Below are positions 1 to 14,330 of a DNA stretch of 64,000 bases, in pieces. Under the pieces are notes generated by a model. It saw only the letters and a program-made list of their open reading frames with translations, made no database searches and was not told the origin of the DNA. Position numbers and translations under genes: made by a program. This DNA is from Amia ocellicauda (lineage: Eukaryota; Chordata; Actinopteri; Amiiformes; Amiidae), in contig NC_089863.1 in the NCBI RefSeq assembly GCF_036373705.1, positions 29,782,227-29,846,226 on the forward strand, in the 5' to 3' direction. Each line of letters starts with the position of its first letter. Position 1 is the stretch's first letter.

Positions 1-573
1 CGCATTACATAATAAGGGCATGTGTTCATCTACCGACACCACGTCGGGAGATTGATAACCTAAAATGCCTTTGATAAAAACTGGCATTCTGATATTAAAA
101 AAAATACAAAAACACTTTATTTTAAGTATCCATCATAAACAATCAATTAACATTAATTGTGTTAATAATTGTTATATGCTATTATTACAAATTATAAATA
201 TAAGCATTATAAAATATTTAATAACACACTCTATAACATGTATTATAACATGATACTGACATAATATATTATTATAATCTGCCATACCATTTATTAGCTG
301 CTATAAAACATCTTTAATGCTATTTAATTACATCCTATAAGAATACTACTTTATACGTTATAGCTCTACCTATGAGGTAAGCTTATAAGTACCATTTATA
401 AATCAATTTAACTGATGTATCTCTGAATTGTGATATTTTGCTCTAATTCTGTTCTATGATATAGTATATCATTGTGTTCTAATTGCTTTCCCAGCTAAAA
501 ACTCTAAACGATTGCTTCTATTTCTCAGCAGCCATTCAAGCAATGGTGTTACCTGACCATAGTGATAATAGGT
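1..573. other. AT-rich sequence without recognisable gene
   Basis: Very AT-rich, with short chance reading frames of low-complexity composition only. I see no splice-flanked exon, RNA gene or clear mobile element. Confidence 0.6.
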
Positions 574-574
574 G

Positions 575-622
<48 letters not shown>
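574..622. repeat. (AAT)n microsatellite
   Basis: Near-perfect run of about 16 AAT units. It is the first of five AAT/ATT arrays in the window. Confidence 0.95.
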
Positions 623-1745
623 GCACACCCAATACTCAATAAAAAAGCCAAATAAATCCATTATGATAAGAAACAAATCCCAGATAGTCACCCATGTGAC
701 AATTGTACCAATAATTTGCATATTTTTAGTTTTCCAGCTCCGGAGCCATAAACAGCTGTGCAAACTAGGATGTGATCATTATTTATGAAAAAAGTTGTTT
801 CGTTGGTTGTGTTACTTTGCTCTACATTACAGAGATAAGAATATAGAAATCTGGTATTAAAGCTTCAGTGTTTTATTTACTGTTTTCTACCTCTTTTTGT
901 AAGTAACTGTTTTACTAAAATAAAATATTAATAACATCAATGTCTGTTTAGCCATTCAAACATGAAAAAGTTAAAAATCGTACAATAACCTTTATTCAAC
1001 GATGATGTACTTGTTCATGTGGCAATTAGGGTTGCCAGTATTTTACTGGACTATCCGGTATTTTTATGTACTTTCATATGGCAATCAATGTGCAGGGGGC
1101 ATAACTCAAGCATGTAAGCTTAACTCCCTGGCAAACCAGAATTGCCTGTAAAATTATGTGAATAGGCAGATGATAAATAATTTAGAGATACTTAAAAGTG
1201 TACAGTGAAAATGGACTTTCCTTCTTTTCCAAGTGGTTTATTTCTGATGTGCCCTGAGATTATATAATTACTTATTGAACTGAGAAAGTGGACCCCAACA
1301 CACAGCAAGTACCATATTTTGTTAATTCAAGATAACTGGACATAATATCTGGGAGAGTTTAATGGAGGGGGAGAGAGTGGAGCAGCTCCACTCCAGCTCC
1401 AGCACTGCCAGCTCCGCTCCGGCTCCGGAGCACGACTAACAAAAACTGTCCAGCTCCGCTCCGGCTCCGGGTCCTGGAGCTGATGCACAGCCAACCCTAA
1501 TTAAGATGGATAAGTTGCAGGCAAATGTCAATTACCTTCACGAGAACAGGGATGCCTGTCTTATGGCTTGGTTGACAGACTCAGCTGTGGACTTGCATCT
1601 GGAGATAAATGGATTTGTGTGTCTGATCAGACTGGACCAAGACAGTAGGGCAACTGCAAGTCAATGCAAAGAATGCTGTTGATCATATTTACATTGTGAC
1701 ACAGAAACTGCAGTCTCCTGATGCACCTGTTATTATCTTTTATTA

Positions 1746-1784
<39 letters not shown>

Positions 1785-2199
1785 TATTAGCAGACACCCT
1801 TAATGAGATAAGAGCATTCCAAAAGTGCAATAATACAGTACAGATCAAAATATTAATACAATAGGAAAATATACAGTTCCCGCCCCCCCCGGAAATGATT
1901 TACGTGCTGCCTATATTTTACAACATAAAACAGTTTATACATATTATTTTATTAACTCAAAATTTGAAATATTTTTTTTACTTTTTACTTTTTCCAACTT
2001 GAAGCGCATTGAAATGGCTCCATGTGTACAGCGTGCGTACATGCAGAAAACTAGTTTTTCGACAGGCCTGTTTGTTTCCGTGCACCTGTGGGTAGCTGAT
2101 TGAAAGGCAAGGGACACCTCCAGTCCTGTATAGATGCTGAAATGTAACGCCAACAGCAGTCTAAACTAGGGTTGGCCATTCACCGTCTCCGGAGTGCAG
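623..2199. other. Non-coding, repeat-derived stretch
   Basis: No gene is supported. Around 1380-1500 there is a GC-rich block made of repeated GCTCCGCTCCGGCTCCGG-like words that ends in 'agccaaccct'. The inverse word 'agggttggcc' lies at about 2168, followed by related CTCCGGAG/CAGCTCC words, so these may be transposon ends. A short ATT array lies at 1745-1786, followed by a reverse-oriented SINE/LINE tail word (tattagcagacacc). Confidence 0.5.
1745..1786. repeat. (TTA)n microsatellite
   Basis: Run of TTA/ATT units directly abutting a 'ttattagcagacaccc' word, the reverse complement of the 3' tail of L2-type LINEs and SINEs seen elsewhere in the window. The microsatellite probably grew from the element's A/T-rich 3' end. 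Confidence 0.9.
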
Positions 2200-2221
2200 A
2201 GCCAGCTCCAGAACCTGGACC

Positions 2222-2800
2222 TGCTGTTGGGCGATCAGGCCTGGCTCACAGTCGGCTTTCCCATTCATCCCAATGGTGGGATGGGGTTGAGGTCAGGGCT
2301 CTGTGCAGGCCAGTCAAGTTCTTCCACACCAATCTCGACAATTCTGAAATGTCATTCTGAAACAGGAAAGGGCTTCCCCAAATTGTTGCCACAAATTTGG
2401 AAGTGCAGAATCATCTAGAATGTCATTGTAGGCTGTAGCTTTAAGATTTCCCTTCAGTGGGACTAATGGGCCGAGCCCTGAGACCATTATTCCTCCTCCA
2501 AACTTTACAGTTGGTCTATGCATTCGTGCAGGTAGTGTTCTCCTGGCCTCCGCCAAACCCAGATTCCTCCATCAGACTGCCAGATGGTGAAGTGTGATTC
2601 ATCACTCCAGAGATGGCATTTCCACTGCTTCCGGTTCAAATGGTGGCTGGCTTAACACCACTCCAGCCCACGCTTGGCATTGCCCATGGAGATCTTAGGC
2701 TTGTGCGGCTGCTCGGCAATGGAAACCAATTTCATGAAGCCCTCGACAAACTGTTCTTCTGCTGATGTTGCTTCCAGAGGCAGTTTGGCACTCGGAAGTG
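2222..2800 (-). mobile_element. Decayed Tc1/mariner transposon (transposase C-terminal half)
   Basis: Read on the minus strand, 2556-2314 gives a peptide with [12 protein letters not shown], then GPLVPLKGNLKATAYNDIL and LPNLWQQFGE. These are characteristic of fish Tc1-family transposases between the second and third catalytic acidic residues. Further N-terminal-like words ([14 protein letters not shown] type) occur at about 2540-2600 in another frame. Stops and frame changes make it inactive. I could not delimit terminal inverted repeats, so the ends are approximate. Confidence 0.85.
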
Positions 2801-3576
2801 ATTGTTGCAACCAATTAACAGCTGAGTATCAATGCAGAAAAAGTGCTTCTCAACACTTTAATACACACACTAATACAAAAGAAACAGGTGACAGGTTCAA
2901 ATCTGCTAATTAAATAAATAACCATATTCATAATAATACAAATATATGAATGATTATGTACCTTCAAAAACCGACTACAACTGCTGGTCTAAAAGTCGGT
3001 GTGTGATTTGTTGATGAATATGCAAATTGGTGATGAACTGATGCTGGTGATGAAATGTGTGTGATGAAAAGTGCGTGACTAAAAGATGGGATCCGGAATA
3101 GGACACCAGTCATTGCTGCCCATGTTTGATTTCAATATTAAAAAAGTTGTTAGTTTTGTTTTTGTTTTCCATACAGCTCATTGTCTTTCATATGCTTCTC
3201 ATTAAATATTTTTTTATAAAGAATATATATGAGCTAGAGTAAGACATGTATTGACCTCACTACAAACTGTCAACATATAAAATGCAGCATGTCTACTACA
3301 TATGTTGCATTTTGTCTTGTATGTGACAATCATATGTTTTGTATGTTACAATCATAGCATATATTTTCCATACGTGGCCTACACAACTCTTATATGAATT
3401 GTATTTGAGTTTTGCTTATGGGTTACGTTACCTTACTTTACCATGTGCAACAATATATATTATATTATAAAGGATGGGTGTGTTTTTCTAGAACCTACTG
3501 GGTCAATGTCAACTAACTGAAAGCAGCGCACCAAACTGGGAATTATCTGAACTAACTCTGCAAGGTCATTGCAACT

Positions 3577-3581
<5 letters not shown>
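2801..3581. other. Non-coding AT-rich stretch
   Basis: No supported gene. The segment at about 2990-3090 has locally repetitive 'gatgaa/gtgatgaa' words. The rest is AT-rich without structure I can name. Confidence 0.5.

Positions 3582-3635
<54 letters not shown>
3582..3635. repeat. (ATT)n microsatellite
   Basis: Perfect ATT run of about 18 units. Confidence 0.95.
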
Positions 3636-3739
3636 GCAATCATCAAGATATGTGCTGGTAGATATGCCTTTTAAACTTGACTGCCTTAACTTTTTACTCA
3701 GACTCCAGATTTGTATAGTAGTCTGCAAATTACACTTTC

Positions 3740-3905
3740 TGTCGTATTATTTTTAATTTACTTAGCAGATGCCTTTAACCAGGGCAAGTTACATTTGAAA
3801 CAAAATAGACATTTCACAAATAATCATACAGTAACATCAGCTACAATATAGCAGGTTATAATTTAACTGAAGTGTGCACGTTTCAGTCATGGCGTTTATG
3901 AATGT
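3740..3905 (-). repeat. Dispersed repeat, copy 1 (SINE-tail-containing)
   Basis: Begins with the reverse-oriented tail word 'acttagcagatgcctttaac' and continues through 'gcaggttataatttaact' to 'gtgcacgtttcagtcatggc'. The same succession recurs at 36990-37145 with roughly 85-90% identity by eye. The strand is assigned from the tail orientation. The full family is unknown to me. Confidence 0.75.
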
Positions 3906-4046
3906 AAAAAGTGCAACTTTGACTAAAATATTCACATTTCAATAAACCCATTACAGTAAACACAGCACAATACAGTACAGCACCTTGCCTCGTAATAAGA
4001 GCATATTTATGGACTTATGGCTCAATAATGTCAACAACTGCAGTGC

Positions 4047-4108
<62 letters not shown>
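4047..4108. repeat. (ATT)n microsatellite
   Basis: Run of about 20 ATT units, the longest such array here. Confidence 0.95.
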
Positions 4109-5210
4109 GCTATTGTATCGAAAAAAGGTTCACTGCTTTAAAGTGCTCCATACATGCTCTCCATAGTGACATCTGCTGGTGAATACATGATATTGTGACT
4201 ATCGCATAATCTGAAAGGCAACCGTCCTCGAGACATCATCGAGACATCACAGTTATATAACAAAGGCAAAGAAGACTATATTTTGGGAACTGGAGAGAGA
4301 CATATGTTCTTGTATAAAAAAGAATAGCAATTGTGTTGAAGAAGTAAATGTGTTGGAGGGACATGATTATGCAACTGGTGTAATTTAAAGATTTGTATTA
4401 AAAAAAAAAAAATGTTTCTACAGTGTTGGGGCTGACTCTACCAAAATATCTATCTATCCATCGATCTATCTATCGCTTAATCTATGTCTATATAACTCAC
4501 TATCTCTACATCTGTCTAAGTATCTATCTCTATATCTCTCTCTGGCTCTCTCTAAATAAATACATTCTGTAGTGTCTCCTCTCTGTAACCCTTGGATTTG
4601 AGGTGGTTCAGACCTCTTTTAAGCATTACGGGGGTTTGGTTTATGGCATAATAAAACAGAAAATGAAAAGGTGCTTGTTTCTAAAAGTAAAAGATAATGC
4701 TTTTCAACTTACAAAGTAAATCTAGTATAAAGTACAGATTTGTCAATTTCACTGTTATTAGCAAAGTCAACAATTTGCTGGAATCTCAGTTGTGTGCTGC
4801 TTTCTGATTTAGGGCTAGATCTCAAATAAAAGTTGTTAATTTAGCACCATGGTGATCACTTTATAAGGACAGAGTGCAGTGTATTGCTGTTTGAACATCT
4901 CAAATACTGATATTTATTTTATGATTGTAATTAAAAAGATACTTGTATTTTGTCCATCTTTCACATTACATCCATTTGTAATTGTGCTAAAAATCTCATT
5001 AGTCTTGTATTAGCAAATGCTGGGTGTTTAGGAAAACATGCACTTACTTTACTATTAACATATCTGATTCATGTATTTTTTCTTACAACAGAGCAGTACA
5101 GCTATTATAGTATAATGCCCTTCAGTGTCGGAGGCGGCAACTACAATATGCAGGAGCTAGGCATTGTGGGAAGGAGACAGCCTTGTGCGCTCTGGCTGGA
5201 CTGGGTGGAC
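4109..5210. other. Non-coding stretch with degenerate TATC microsatellite
   Basis: A degenerate (CTAT)n array lies at about 4445-4555 and grades into (CT)n. Otherwise AT-rich, and no gene or recognisable element is seen. Confidence 0.5.
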
Positions 5211-5245
5211 TGAGGTGTGTGCGTGTGTGTGTGTGTCGGCTAGTT

Positions 5246-5279
<34 letters not shown>

Positions 5280-5395
5280 GGCTCGTTTGTGTATGTGTGT
5301 GGTGGTTATTTCGTACGTGTGTGTTGGTTAATTTGTTTGTGTGTCTGTGTGTCAGCTACATTGTGTGTGCATATGCGTGTGTGTGTGTGCATGAA
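5211..5395. repeat. (TG)n-rich microsatellite region
   Basis: Interrupted GT/TG dinucleotide runs, the longest at about 5249-5279, separated by 'cggctcgtttg'-type words that recur. The array seems to contain a higher-order unit (TG run plus a cggct spacer). The cysteine/valine-rich frame here is a by-product. Confidence 0.9.
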
Positions 5396-5756
5396 GCATT
5401 AGTTAGTGGTAAATGGAAAAAATTGTATGTAGCCTATGTTTCTGACCATGTTTCATAGCACTATGTGACTAGTGATTGTCAGAATTAAATATTATAATAA
5501 AAATAAGTCACATGCTTCTTTATTCTCCTCATCAGTATAACTGCTTCAAAGTATTACCAAAAAAAAAAAAAAGAATCAACTGGACTGCAGCTACCGCACA
5601 GCCCAGAATGATATCCACACTGCTTCTGTGTAGGCTGCAAATTTCACTCATTTAACATCAAAACCACTGGATCATTTTATTTAATTAAGGAAAAAAGTTA
5701 TCCAACACCAAGTGGCCCTGTGTAAAAAAGTGAAGCAGCATCTCAATTGCACTTTC

Positions 5757-5935
5757 TTATGGCCCGCATGGTGAGCCGAGCCCTGCCCATAGTGCCCGGG
5801 GCAGGGGGGGATGTTTCTCGTGGCCCGTGTGGTGGGCCGAGCCCTGTCCATAGTGCCTGGGGGCGGGGGGATGTTTCTCGTGGCCCGCGTGGTGGGCCGA
5901 GGCTTGCCCATAGTGCCCTGGGTGGGGGGGTTGTA
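5757..5935. repeat. Three-copy ~60-bp GC-rich minisatellite
   Basis: Three tandem units start at about 5758, 5820 and 5880. Each begins 'tggcccg(c/t)(a/g)tggtg(a/g)gccga', contains 'cccatagtgcc' and a G-run, and ends 'gatgtttctcg'. It adjoins the degraded 3' end of the HIPK-like pseudogene, where it produces a proline-rich minus-strand frame of no evident meaning. Confidence 0.85.
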
Positions 5936-5939
5936 GAGT

Positions 5940-9732
<3,793 letters not shown>

Positions 9733-10616
9733 TTAAATTATCTTTTGAATCAGCCAGACTGAAGGGAAGTCCATGGCAATGATCCCCAAATGTGGTTTAG
9801 GAGGTTGCAAATTGTTCACATGATTGTAGAGAAGTCTATTTATGTATTTCTGCAACATACTTTGGAGGTCTGGTGTTCTCATCCAGATTATTGATTTGGT
9901 ATAATGCAACTGGCACATCTGTAACACAGATTTATAAAAGTGATTCCTGTGCCGCTGGTAAAGGTAAGGAAGACTTTGTTTCTGTCCCCTGCTGAGACAG
10001 AGTTTAGGTGATTCTGTATGCTGACCCACTTAGCATTGATGTTTTCCACCTTAAACTCATCACCAATGTCCAGTGAGCTGTATTTGATGTTGAAATTGCC
10101 TGCATTGAAGTCCTGCAGAACAATCAGCTTCCTTCTTGCCTCGTGCATAAGTGGCAATCTCTCTTCATGCCACATCATGTTCCAAACACCAGTCTGAGTT
10201 AATTTTTCAACCACTGTATCATAGGTGTATGTCGTTTCACAAAGCTCCACTTTCAGCCTCATTAAAACAGTCTCATTTGTATGTATTTCAAGAAACGTCT
10301 TGATTGCTTTGGCCACATTTTCAAAGCAGTTAAACTGATATGTTATCCCATGGACAATTAGGGTCTGACCACATAAACACTGGATTCTGATGTCCAGGAA
10401 CCGGATTCCTGCCTGTAGCTGTTGGTCTATCGGCCAGGTCTGGCACACAGCTGCATCCCCCAGTAGAAAGCCATGGTGTCGTGGGTGCCAGGGATGGTGA
10501 GTTCAGAGAGGGGCGTGTTGTCGGGAATGTTTGCCATCCAGTCAGTTTGGAGGAATTCAGGGGTTTGTGTGTTATCAAAATAAATCCTGTTCCCAGTACA
10601 CTCAAGACTAAAGATT
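9733..10616 (-). pseudogene. PI-PLC X-domain protein, bacterial-type; frameshifted
   Basis: The minus strand gives a phosphatidylinositol-specific phospholipase C-like sequence. An acceptor (attgttattttcag) precedes 10616. Then follow TDWMANIPDNTPLSELTIPGTHDTM with the first catalytic-type His, CQTWPIDQQLQAGIRFLDIR, LIVHGITYQF with the second His, and the C-terminal LGIIAMDFP. The order and motifs match the one-domain PI-PLC family (cleaving PI or GPI anchors) that fishes share with bacteria, rather than eukaryotic multidomain PLCs. The frame changes inside 10450-10475, between THDTM and the CQTW block, and again near 9930. A start-codon exon with signal peptide was not found upstream. Both histidines are retained, so this may be a recent pseudogene, or an assembly error may disguise a live gene. 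Confidence 0.8.
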
Positions 10617-11384
10617 CTGAAAATAACAATAATTTTAATTCACATTACAGTCACATGTGTTTGTTTGTTTGCTAATTTGTGCTAGAGCACTGCTCAAAAC
10701 ATTATAAATAATTAATAAAATATCAAACTGTATTAGCAGTCCAATATCATTATTTCAAAGAAATTCCATATATACAAAAACATAAAATAAGCATATAGAT
10801 TTTACATGTTTCTCAGTTTAATTATATGAAGTAATATTAATGTAATATTGTTTAATTATTAATGTTTAATCATTATGTGGAAGCTCAACTCACAGAACTT
10901 CATTACAAGACACATTATTAATTGAGGAAGAAAATTCACTATAATGGAAATACAATTGTTTATCTATAACAGACATTTCCTTCAAAAATATTAATATATA
11001 TTTAGTATATAAAAATATTGCTATTTTCAAACAACATGGTAATACATAATAAAGTACAGAGTAATGTAATAAAGCTTCTTGTGATATTTATTTTTGCAAT
11101 ATCATAGTTAACTTTTTTTGTAGAAATGTATCTTCAATTATATAATGAGAATATACAGGCACATTAGATTGAAATGTATCTATATGGAAGGGTTTTATAG
11201 AATGTAACCCTTCTATAAAGTGGGGGACACCATTACTCTGATTAGTTTTTAATGAACCGTCCTTCTTCAGACCGAAATAACTTATTTGTGTTTCTGAGGT
11301 GATTGCAAGAGAAATGGCAATATAACAACAATTACATAATTACCAGAAGATAAATGTGGCTTTTCTGCACAGCAAATTCTACAG
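10617..11384. other. AT-rich sequence upstream of the PI-PLC-like exon
   Basis: Expected to hold the missing 5' exon(s) of the PI-PLC-like gene on the minus strand, but I could not recognise any. There is no other feature. Confidence 0.4.
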
Positions 11385-11535
11385 TGTTAAAATTACAGTG
11401 TTAATATATAGTTTCAACACTTATTGGGTTAAATCGACACTTTGAGAGTTAAACCATCTTGAGAGTCAGTGTTAATTCTGGGTGTCAAAATAAAGAGTGT
11501 TGAGTTTACACTGTGCTGGTGTAACACCAAATAAC
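11385..11535. repeat. AGTGTTAA/TTAACACT-rich repeat, left part
   Basis: Dense in the octamer-like words agtgttaa, gtgttaa, aacact and gacact on both strands. The same composition resumes at 12890-13170. The two parts flank a nested SINE and LINE 3' end, suggesting one element interrupted by later insertions. Confidence 0.65.
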
Positions 11536-11794
11536 TTACAATTCCTGCAATGCATTTGTGGTAGTTTCCTGAATAATTGTTTTATTGTTTAATTATTGTA
11601 TAAATGTCAATTGTTGTAAAGGAACTCTTGTTTGAGGGTAAAATGTGTCTTTACCCACCAATATATTTATATTTGTGTTGTCCAGTTTTTTTTCCCTAAA
11701 TCCGAAGTCTGGGGTCTGGGTATATATTTACTGAAAAATCAATTGTAAAACCAATTAAATTATATGAAGTGTTTATATATATATAACAAAGGAC

Positions 11795-12135
11795 TATGGG
11801 TTGGCGTGGTGGCGCAGTGGTTAGCAGTGCTGCCTCACAGCTCCAGGGTCCCGGGTCTAAGTCTTGACAAGGGGTGCCTGTCTGTCTGGAGTTTGTGTGT
11901 TCTCCCCATGTCCACGTGGGTTTTCTCTGGGCACTCCAGTTTCCTCCCACCGTCCAAAGACATGCAGGGTTAGATTAATTGGTCTCACTAAATTGCCCTG
12001 TGTGTGTGCTGTCCAGTGATGGACTGGTGTCCCATCCTAGGTGTATTCCTGCCTTGCACCCTATGCTTGCCTGGATCAGCTCTGGTTTCCCTGCAACCCT
12101 CACCAGGATAAGTGATTTAAAAAATGGATGGACAA
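11795..12135 (+). mobile_element. tRNA-derived SINE
   Basis: Starts with a tRNA-like head ('ggcgtggtggcgcagtgg' resembles a box A region, and 'gggtcccgggtctaagtc' a decayed box B). The body follows with 'gttctccccatgtccacgtg', 'tttcctcccaccgtccaaag' and 'acatgcagggttag'. It closes with 'ggataagtgatttaaaaaatggatgga', a typical end for this widespread aquatic-vertebrate SINE type. Confidence 0.85.
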
Positions 12136-12842
12136 AGGACTGCTAGATTGTACTACACAGTATCAATACACACATTTCTGATCATCCAAAGCATATAGAA
12201 CTGCCTGCCTGCAACTACTACCCACCCACTCCAGCTCATCCAGAACTCTGCAGTTTGCCTGGTATTCTCTCTGCCCCAATTCGCACATACTACTCCACTG
12301 GCTCCCAATATCTGCATGCACTGAGCTACCTTCAGACCCTGACCTCTCCATACATCTCCCTCCAGACTACTCCGGTCTTCTGGTGCCAGAAGACTAACCC
12401 TGCCTCCTCTCCGCTTCCCTTCCTCCAGAGCTGCTCCTTCTCATCCCTGGCCCCTAAGTGGTGAAGTCTAAACAGCAGAGTCCCTGAACTCCTTCTAGCA
12501 ATTACTCATGACACATGTTTTCAGACAGTACTTGTAATTTAGTCATTCATTCCCCTGTAAGATTGCACTTATACAACGTTTTGACATACTACTTACCTTT
12601 GCATTACTTTGCACTTCAATCACTTAGCTGTTAACTTTGAATTAACATATTGTCTGATTTTACAATCTAGGATGCAAGACCTTATATATTGTTTACTGTA
12701 TATCTCCTATACACTTGTGTAAACTGGAATTTGTAAAATGCATTATGCCTTGAACTGCACTGTGTTATTGCACTTTGTATTGCTCTTATATTTTGTAAGT
12801 CGCCCTGGACAAAGGCATCTGCTAATAAATAAATAAATAAAT
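12136..12842 (+). mobile_element. L2-type LINE, 3' end (RT C-terminus and tail)
   Basis: Decayed + strand peptide words such as SSRTLQFAWYSL and ILLHWLPIS correspond to the C-terminal segment of L2-clade ORF2 (the 'QNSAAR...LHWLP' region). 'Ttttcagacagtacttgtaa' follows at 12518-12540. The element ends at 12785-12842 with 'aagtcgccctggacaaaggc' and an AATA repeat, the conserved L2/SINE 3' tail. It is strongly 5'-truncated, as LINEs usually are. Confidence 0.85.
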
Positions 12843-12889
12843 AATAGACGCAAATTCTGTGGTAACTCTAGTTATCATTTGTAAACAGG

Positions 12890-13170
12890 GTTTTAACGCA
12901 TTAATGGAGTAACAAAATGAGAATGTTTTAACACTGAGGAGAGTTAAATTTTAGAGTAGAGTTAACACTGTAAGTGTTAACTACCCCATAGTGTTAAATG
13001 TAATTAACACTGGTTAGAGCAGTGCAGTCTTTATTTTATTGACGTAACAGAGTGAAAACAACACTGGTGATTTGACACTGCTGCAAGAGTAACATTAACA
13101 CTGTAGGGTGGGACCAAACATGATGTGAAATAGTGTTCAAATGTACTCTTTAAGACTGAATTTAACACTG
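12890..13170. repeat. AGTGTTAA/TTAACACT-rich repeat, right part
   Basis: Contains at least eight TTAACACT/AGTGTTAA-type words (for example around 12934, 12963, 12978, 12991, 13006 and 13095). It is a continuation of 11385-11535 beyond the nested SINE and LINE. Confidence 0.65.
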
Positions 13171-14239
13171 AAGTTTATACTGTATGTGCCTGCAAAAGTT
13201 AATATAACGTTTCTCAAATGGCTATGCTGTACACATACTTACATGATAAGCAGACAGAGGGTGAGAGGAACTGTCTTGCGGTCCCAAATGACTGCTGGTT
13301 TGATCCTCATGGTAATTCTTCATGAAAACACAGCAGTCAACCAGTAGAACTTATAATGGAATGTATGCCTAATGTTTTCAGACATTGAAGATGAGTGACC
13401 ACAGACGTTCTTTAAGATCTTTTGAGGATAGTCTATACTACAGCTTCAGGACTGAGTGTTTCAATTCCTACTGAACTCCAAAGAAAAATATATCAGTTAG
13501 TTATGGCGATCATTCATTTAAAATGTCTGGTTAATTGAAACATTTACTTGCAAGCATATGCTTGCTTTTTTCATAGCAAAACGGCTACATTTGATCATCA
13601 ATTTATCATTATACTGACCTACCAGTATAAAAACAACATTACTAGCAACATTTCTCATGGAATAATATATCTGTTTCTGTTTACATTAAATTAAAACAGT
13701 AGTTTTAACCTACCTGGTCGAGTTGTATCAGCGGAGTGTAAAGGAGAGTGGATTCAGATATAACTTCAGAAAACTCACAGCACAGAAACGGCGACTACAA
13801 TAGTGCAAATCGTAATATAGGGTGAACTTTACATAATCATGATTAGTTGCATTGCATATTCATAAAAGGGTCTGGGTCAGATTTAATATTGGGTGTCTTG
13901 CAGCTAAATGTTTTAATGGGGTGGGGGTACAGTCGGAAAACAAATTACGATTTTTACAAATGGTTGATATGTAATGCTTTTAACTACATATATAGGGTAT
14001 CCTGTGTTTTTTTTTTTTTGTTAAGTAGGTGTACTTTAATGTACTTTATTGTGCTTTTACTGTATTGTACATATTTTAAGAACAATTGGGTAAATACATA
14101 TTATTGCACTAAACAGCAGTCACACCACCTTCTAATAGGGTTGCCACAAAGATACTTACGATATCATGTTTCATGTATGAACGCGACCAATTTTGTTGTT
14201 CGGTTTTTTGTTTTTATTTTTTAGTTTTCATGTTTTATG
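13171..14239. other. Non-coding AT-rich stretch
   Basis: No gene or named repeat recognised. A short T-run lies at about 14008-14020. Confidence 0.5.
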
Positions 14240-14257
14240 TCGGCTTCTTTTGCGGAG

Positions 14258-14330
14258 AATTTCGCAGTTATGCGCAGAACTGCAGAATCCTCTGCTCCCA
14301 TTGGTGGAGCCGCGCAGAACTGCGAAAATC
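14258..14330. repeat. Inverted repeat / hairpin (transposon-end-like)
   Basis: TTTCGCAGTTATGCGC at about 14260-14275 pairs with GCGCAGAACTGCGAAAA at 14313-14329 across a loop of about 37 bp. The loop itself contains 'cagaactgcagaatc'. GC-rich arms in an AT-rich neighbourhood fit a small MITE or a solo transposon end. I found no target-site duplication. Confidence 0.6.

Noticed and set aside
5211-5458. Cysteine/valine-rich peptide from the TG array
   Set aside because: Direct translation of a (TG)n microsatellite.
13847-14224. 125-codon + frame
   Set aside because: Phe/Tyr/Ile-rich chance frame in AT-rich DNA with no motif or splice context.
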